Positions 6,867 to 10,077 of a stretch of DNA of 10,077 nucleotides are shown one piece after another; position 1 is the stretch's first letter, and every line of letters starts with the position of its first letter. Origin of the DNA: JBJKSO01 sp046703825 (GTDB lineage Bacteria > Chloroflexota > Dormibacteria > Aeolococcales > Bog-877); assembly GCA_046703825.1 (NCBI GenBank), contig JBJKSO010000072.1:1-10077 (forward strand), read 5' to 3'. The translations under genes and the position numbers were made by a program. The notes beneath the pieces are model-generated. The model searched no databases. It was not told the DNA's origin and worked only from the letters and a program-made list of their open reading frames with translations.

Positions 6867-7445
6867 CTACTCCAGCACCACCACCATTCCCGAGGCCTCC
6901 AGCGCCCGGTAGGGGTTGGAGCCAGGACGCAGCCAGTCCAGCCAAATGGGTGGGACCAGCACACCGAGATGAAGCCGCTGCAGCTGGCGCAGCGCCCGCG
7001 CCGGGTGGGCGAGGTCGGGGTGGCCCACGGTGCGGCCGTCGGAGAGCACTCCGCAGCGGGCATTGACTTCAATGCACAGTCGGTCGGTGAGCTCCCAGAG
7101 GTCGTCCTCGGCGACCCGCTCCTGCAGCTGCTCCCAGGGCGGCAGTCTCAGAGTGACTTCGCCCAAAGGCCAGTCCTGTGCCTCCCAGGCCTCGATGGTC
7201 ACCGGCAGCCCGCTCCATAGCAGGGGTTCCCCCAGCACCAGCGGTGCCCGCCGCCGGTCCCCTAGAGCGAAGCGCTCGCGGCCCGGGTCCTGCCCGACCC
7301 CGGGCCGGGTGCGCATGACGTCCAGGGCCCGGGCGGCAAGCCAGGGGCCGCCGCCCGCGAGCGGACAGCTGAGCGAGACGGTGGTCTCGTCTGCGGTGGG
7401 CCAGCAGCTGAGCCAGGCGGCGGAGCTGGGATCCGAAGTCGACAT
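6867..7445 (-). CDS. unrecognised Trp-rich protein
   Basis: The product (192 aa from ATG at 7445; GTG at 7463 or 7481 would add 6 or 12 residues) matches no family I recognise. Coding is supported by codons that mostly end in G or C and by exact stop-to-stop abutment with the ureohydrolase gene. It is soluble-looking, without signal peptide or membrane segment. It has about ten tryptophans, including ENDs such as PIWLDWL, and acidic stretches (QERVAEDDLWELTD). The C-terminal third has CIEVNARCGVLSDGRTVGHP, then a leucine/arginine-rich helix, LGVLVPPIWLDWLRPGSNPY, and a hydrophobic SGMVVVLE end. The two cysteines in CIEVNARC are six residues apart, too isolated for a clear metal site. It is divergent from hpd and convergent with the ureohydrolase gene, so it is transcribed alone here. 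Function unknown. Confidence 0.75.
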   Translation of the reverse strand: MSTSDPSSAAWLSCWPTADETTVSLSCPLAGGGPWLAARALDVMRTRPGVGQDPGRERFALGDRRRAPLVLGEPLLWSGLPVTIEAWEAQDWPLGEVTLRLPPWEQLQERVAEDDLWELTDRLCIEVNARCGVLSDGRTVGHPDLAHPARALRQLQRLHLGVLVPPIWLDWLRPGSNPYRALEASGMVVVLE

Positions 7446-7589
7446 GGTCAGATCATCGCCCACCCACGCCGATAAACCCACCGTGGGCCGGTGCGGGGCG
7501 CGATTGCCGAGGTAGGCTTAGGCCATCAGAGTGAGAATCCGCCTCGATCACTTATCGGCCGAGGGCGGGTCAGCGAGGCCGAACTGAAG
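7446..7589. promoter_or_regulatory. divergent intergenic region with probable promoters for the Trp-rich gene and hpd
   Basis: This 144-base gap separates two divergent genes, so it should hold both promoters. On the plus strand TAGGCT at 7513-7518 fits the TAnnnT form of -10 boxes in high-GC bacteria, without a clear -35. On the minus strand TTTATC (complement of 7471-7476) is a weak -10 candidate. No operator palindrome was found by eye. Confidence 0.4.
7531..7587 (+). other. 18-codon mini-ORF ending two bases before hpd
   Basis: GTG at 7531 opens an 18-codon frame (VRIRLDHLSAEGGSARPN) whose TGA at 7585-7587 is two bases before the hpd ATG at 7590. It lies about 12 bases after the TAGGCT candidate -10. 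Translation is unproven. Confidence 0.2.
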
Positions 7590-8714
7590 ATGGAAGTCAA
7601 CAGCGAGCCCCTGCCGGCGGCGCCCGAGTTCCGCGAGACCGCGCTCGAGGGTGTCGACCATATCGAGTTTTACGTGGGCAATGCGCGCCAGGCAGCGCAC
7701 TACTACCGTTCTGCCTTCGGCTTCGACGTGGTGGCCTACTGCGGCCCCGAGACCGGCGTTCGTGACCGCGCCTCGTACGTGCTCCGCCAGGGGGATGTAC
7801 GCCTGGTGATGACGGCGCCGCTGGGCCCCGACGGCGAGGTGGCGGAGCACGTCCGCCTGCACGGCGACGGGGTGCGCAGTCTCGCCTTCCAGGTGGACGA
7901 CTGCACGGCCGCATTTCACTCGGCGGTGCAGCGCGGTGCGCGCCCGGTGCGCGAACCACATGTGGTCGAGGACCAGCAGGGCGCCGCGCGGCTGGCCTCG
8001 GTGCGCACCTTCGGCGACACCGTCCACACCTTCGTGGAGCGGGCGGAGTACGAGGGTGCCTTCCTGCCCGGCTACCGCGCCGAGACCAAGAGCGGCGGGG
8101 GGGCCGGCTTGCAGCTGGTCGACCACTGTGTCTGCAACGTCGAGCTGGACCGCATGGACGAATGGGTGAGCTGGTACAACCGCGTGTTCGGCTTCGACGT
8201 CTTCCAGGAGTTTGACGAGCAGGACATTGCCACCAAGTACTCGGCGCTGCGCAGCAAGGTGGTCCGCGGCGGTCGCAACGGCCGGGTCACCTTCCCGATC
8301 AATGAGCCCGCCCAGGGGCTCAGGAAGTCTCAGATCGAGGAGTACCTCGACTACTACCATGGGCCCGGCGTGCAGCACATCGCCTTGCACACCGAGGACA
8401 TCGTGGAGAGCGTCGGTTGGTTGCGGCGCCAGGGCGCGGAGTTCTTGCGCGCCCCCAGCAGCTATTACGAGCGGTTGCCGGACCGGGTGGGCCAGATCGA
8501 CGAGGACCTGGGGAGGCTCCAAGAACTCAACATCCTGGTGGATCGCGACGAGCACGGCTACCTGCTGCAGATCTTCACCCGGCCGGTGGAGGACCGCCCC
8601 ACCCTCTTCTTCGAGGTGATCCAGCGCAAGGGTTGCCGCGGCTTCGGCAAAGGCAACTTCCAGGCCCTGTTCGAGGCGATCGAGCGGGAGCAGGAAGAGC
8701 GCGGCAACCTCTGA
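7590..8714 (+). CDS. hpd: 4-hydroxyphenylpyruvate dioxygenase
   Basis: The product (374 aa) converts 4-hydroxyphenylpyruvate and oxygen to homogentisate and CO2, the second step of tyrosine breakdown and the source of homogentisate-derived pigments and quinones. It has two vicinal-oxygen-chelate halves: an N-terminal half beginning VDHIEFYVGN with YRSAFGFDVVAY, and a C-terminal catalytic half. The iron ligands are visible as H179 in LVDHCVCNV, H263 in GVQHIALHT and E342 in FFEVIQRKG. The length is normal for bacterial enzymes. ATG at 7590 is chosen because family proteins start a short way before the VDHIEF segment; GTG at 7491 would add 33 residues unlike the family. Its ribosome binding site (GAGG, 7575-7578) is weak and distant. 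No other tyrosine-degradation gene is in the window. moeA follows by 19 bases. Confidence 0.96.
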   Translation: MEVNSEPLPAAPEFRETALEGVDHIEFYVGNARQAAHYYRSAFGFDVVAYCGPETGVRDRASYVLRQGDVRLVMTAPLGPDGEVAEHVRLHGDGVRSLAFQVDDCTAAFHSAVQRGARPVREPHVVEDQQGAARLASVRTFGDTVHTFVERAEYEGAFLPGYRAETKSGGGAGLQLVDHCVCNVELDRMDEWVSWYNRVFGFDVFQEFDEQDIATKYSALRSKVVRGGRNGRVTFPINEPAQGLRKSQIEEYLDYYHGPGVQHIALHTEDIVESVGWLRRQGAEFLRAPSSYYERLPDRVGQIDEDLGRLQELNILVDRDEHGYLLQIFTRPVEDRPTLFFEVIQRKGCRGFGKGNFQALFEAIEREQEERGNL

Positions 8715-8733
8715 GCCATCCTGAAAGCGCAGC

Positions 8734-9978
8734 GTGAGCACAGCTAGCACCGCCGCCCCGGAGACCGCTCCCCGGGGGCCGCTCTCGGTCGCGGTGGCCC
8801 GGCGGCAGATGGTGGCCGCGGTGCCGCGGCTGGAACCGGAGCTTCTGCCGCTCGAGGCTGCGGTGGCGGGTCGGATTCTGCGCGAGCCGGTGCAGGCGCA
8901 GGTGGTGCTGCCCCCGTTCGACAACAGCGCTGTGGACGGCTACGCCGTCAGGCTGCCCGACATTCCCCGTGCCCCCGTGCGTCTGCCGGTTCGCGGAGAG
9001 ATGGCGGCCGGGATGAAGCCCGGAGCGGTGCGAGTCGAGCCCGGCAGCTGCACCAAGGTGATGACGGGAGCGCCGATCCCCGCGGGCGCCGATGCCGTGG
9101 TCCCCTACGAATGGACCGATCGGGGTGAGACCGAGGTGCTGATCCACGAGCGCCCCCGCAAGGGCAACGCCATCCGCAAGGCCGGCGAGGACCTCTCACC
9201 CGGCGACCAGATCCTGCCCCGGGGCCATCGGATCCGTCCCACCGATCTCGCTCCGCTGGCGGCATCCGGGGTGGCCGAACTGCACTTGGGCCGCCGTCCC
9301 CGGGTGGCCCTGCTCACCACCGGCAACGAGATTCGACCGGCCGGGACCAGGCTGCAGGCGGGCGAGATCTACGACACCGCCGGACCGGCGCTCGAGGCGC
9401 TGGTGGCGGAAGCGGGGGGTCAGGTCACCCGACGCGCCACCAGCAGCGACGACGCCGAGGAGGTTGAGCTCCAGATGCTGGCACTGGCGCGGGAGTCGGA
9501 TCTCCTGATCACGGTCGGGGGCGTGAGTATGGGTGACCACGACCATGTCCGCGAGACCGTCTCCCGCCTGGGCCACCTGCGCTTGTGGCGCGTCGCCATG
9601 CGTCCGGGGCGGCCGATCGCCTTCGGGGAACTGGAGGACTGCATCTTCCTCGGCCTGCCCGGAAACCCGGTATCGGCGTCGGTGACCTTCGTCCTTTTTG
9701 GGGCGCCCTGTCTGCTGGCGATGCAGGGCGCAGAGCGGCCTGAGCCTGCCACCCAGCTGGCCGAGCTGCTCGAGGACGTGGACAAGCCCGAGGGTCTGGA
9801 GACCTTTCACCGCGCGGTGCTGCGGGCCCGCTCGGGCCAGATCCCCGGCGCCCGCCTGGCCGGCAACCAAAGCAGCGGCGCGACTCTGTCGCTTGCCCGT
9901 GCCGACGCCATCCTGGTCCTGCCCGCCCGCGGGGCCCGGGTGCCCCAGGGAACGATCGTCGACTACATCCCGCTGTAG
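8734..9978 (+). CDS. moeA: molybdopterin molybdenumtransferase MoeA
   Basis: The product (414 aa, close to the 411 of E. coli MoeA) inserts molybdenum into adenylylated molybdopterin, the last common step of molybdenum cofactor synthesis in the cytoplasm. Its motifs are all in order: FDNSAVDGYA (62-71), VMTGAPIPAGADAVVPYE, the LLTTGNEI of the MoaB/Mog-like domain near 193-200, GGVSMGDHDHV (from 262), MRPGRPIAFG, and GLPGNPVSA (from 307). A C-terminal MoeA domain IV of about 80 residues follows. The GTG at 8734 has GAAAG seven bases upstream, and the open frame starts there. It is likely co-transcribed with hpd, although the two functions are unrelated. No other cofactor gene (moaA, moaC, mobA) or molybdoenzyme is in view. 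The gene ends three bases before a possible convergent gene. Confidence 0.96.
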   Translation: MSTASTAAPETAPRGPLSVAVARRQMVAAVPRLEPELLPLEAAVAGRILREPVQAQVVLPPFDNSAVDGYAVRLPDIPRAPVRLPVRGEMAAGMKPGAVRVEPGSCTKVMTGAPIPAGADAVVPYEWTDRGETEVLIHERPRKGNAIRKAGEDLSPGDQILPRGHRIRPTDLAPLAASGVAELHLGRRPRVALLTTGNEIRPAGTRLQAGEIYDTAGPALEALVAEAGGQVTRRATSSDDAEEVELQMLALARESDLLITVGGVSMGDHDHVRETVSRLGHLRLWRVAMRPGRPIAFGELEDCIFLGLPGNPVSASVTFVLFGAPCLLAMQGAERPEPATQLAELLEDVDKPEGLETFHRAVLRARSGQIPGARLAGNQSSGATLSLARADAILVLPARGARVPQGTIVDYIPL

Positions 9979-9981
9979 GCG

Positions 9982-10077
9982 CTAGTCCAGTCCGGCATCG
10001 GCGCCCGCCTGCCCGGCTTCGGCCGCCGCCCGCCGCGCCGACTCCAGCACCCGCAGCCGCCCCGGCCCCGCCTGGCC
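9982..10077 (-). CDS. possible C-terminal end of a convergent gene (partial)
   Basis: On the minus strand the frame is open from the window edge to a TAG (complement of 9982-9984), giving 31 residues ending in GQAGADAGLD. The piece is rich in Ala, Arg and Glu (RLRVLESARRAAAEA) and looks like a helical protein tail with the window's usual codon choice. Its stop lies three bases from the moeA stop, like the tight convergent junction at 6866/6867. The piece is too short to assign to a family. Confidence 0.4.
   Translation of the reverse strand, partial: GQAGPGRLRVLESARRAAAEAGQAGADAGLD

Noticed and set aside
7030..7515. Plus-strand open frame opposite the unrecognised Trp-rich gene
   Set aside because: Its Ser/Arg/Pro-rich composition and poor codon pattern compare badly with the minus-strand frame, whose codons mostly end in G or C.
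7548..8924. Minus-strand open frame over hpd
   Set aside because: It mirrors hpd codons and has no family features; hpd carries all catalytic residues on the plus strand.

Overview
The window is a high-GC, gene-dense chromosomal stretch from a bacterium with actinobacterium-like gene content. Four of the nine complete genes appear to start at GTG or TTG. Several close homolog types (the SCO6745-like protein, the TldE C-terminus, and an HDAxW-type L,D-transpeptidase) suggest Actinomycetota, Chloroflexota or a relative such as Candidatus Dormibacterota. This placement is inference from protein style; no rRNA or other marker is present. No insertion sequence, CRISPR array, tRNA or phage gene was seen, and no gene-free stretch exceeds about 150 bases.

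Positions 1-3774 form a plus-strand run: a possible end of an upstream gene, then tldD and tldE (the TldD/TldE metalloprotease pair, overlapping as GTGA), then a 257-residue SCO6745-family protein with a very strong ribosome binding site. Positions 3775-3892 are non-coding and hold a long imperfect nested inverted repeat that could fold into a structured leader. It precedes a membrane-anchored, helical L,D-transpeptidase (3893-5269), whose stop overlaps the likely TTG start of a MarR-family regulator (5266-5781).

Positions 5782-5843 carry a candidate -10 box and an 11-codon mini-ORF ahead of a ureohydrolase of the agmatinase type (5844-6866). This gene meets an unrecognised minus-strand gene (6867-7445) stop to stop with no spacer. 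A 144-base divergent region (7446-7589) then leads to 4-hydroxyphenylpyruvate dioxygenase (7590-8714) and molybdopterin molybdenumtransferase MoeA (8734-9978), 19 bases apart. The last 96 bases are open on the minus strand and may be the 3' end of another convergent gene.

The genes do not form one pathway. They cover peptide processing (TldD/E), cell-wall cross-linking (L,D-transpeptidase plus a coupled regulator), guanidino-compound hydrolysis, tyrosine breakdown and molybdenum cofactor synthesis. I see no convincing new multi-gene system. The points most worth checking are the structured leader before the L,D-transpeptidase gene, the unrecognised minus-strand gene, and the repeated pattern of a short near-leaderless ORF ending at or just before a start codon that lacks a good ribosome binding site.
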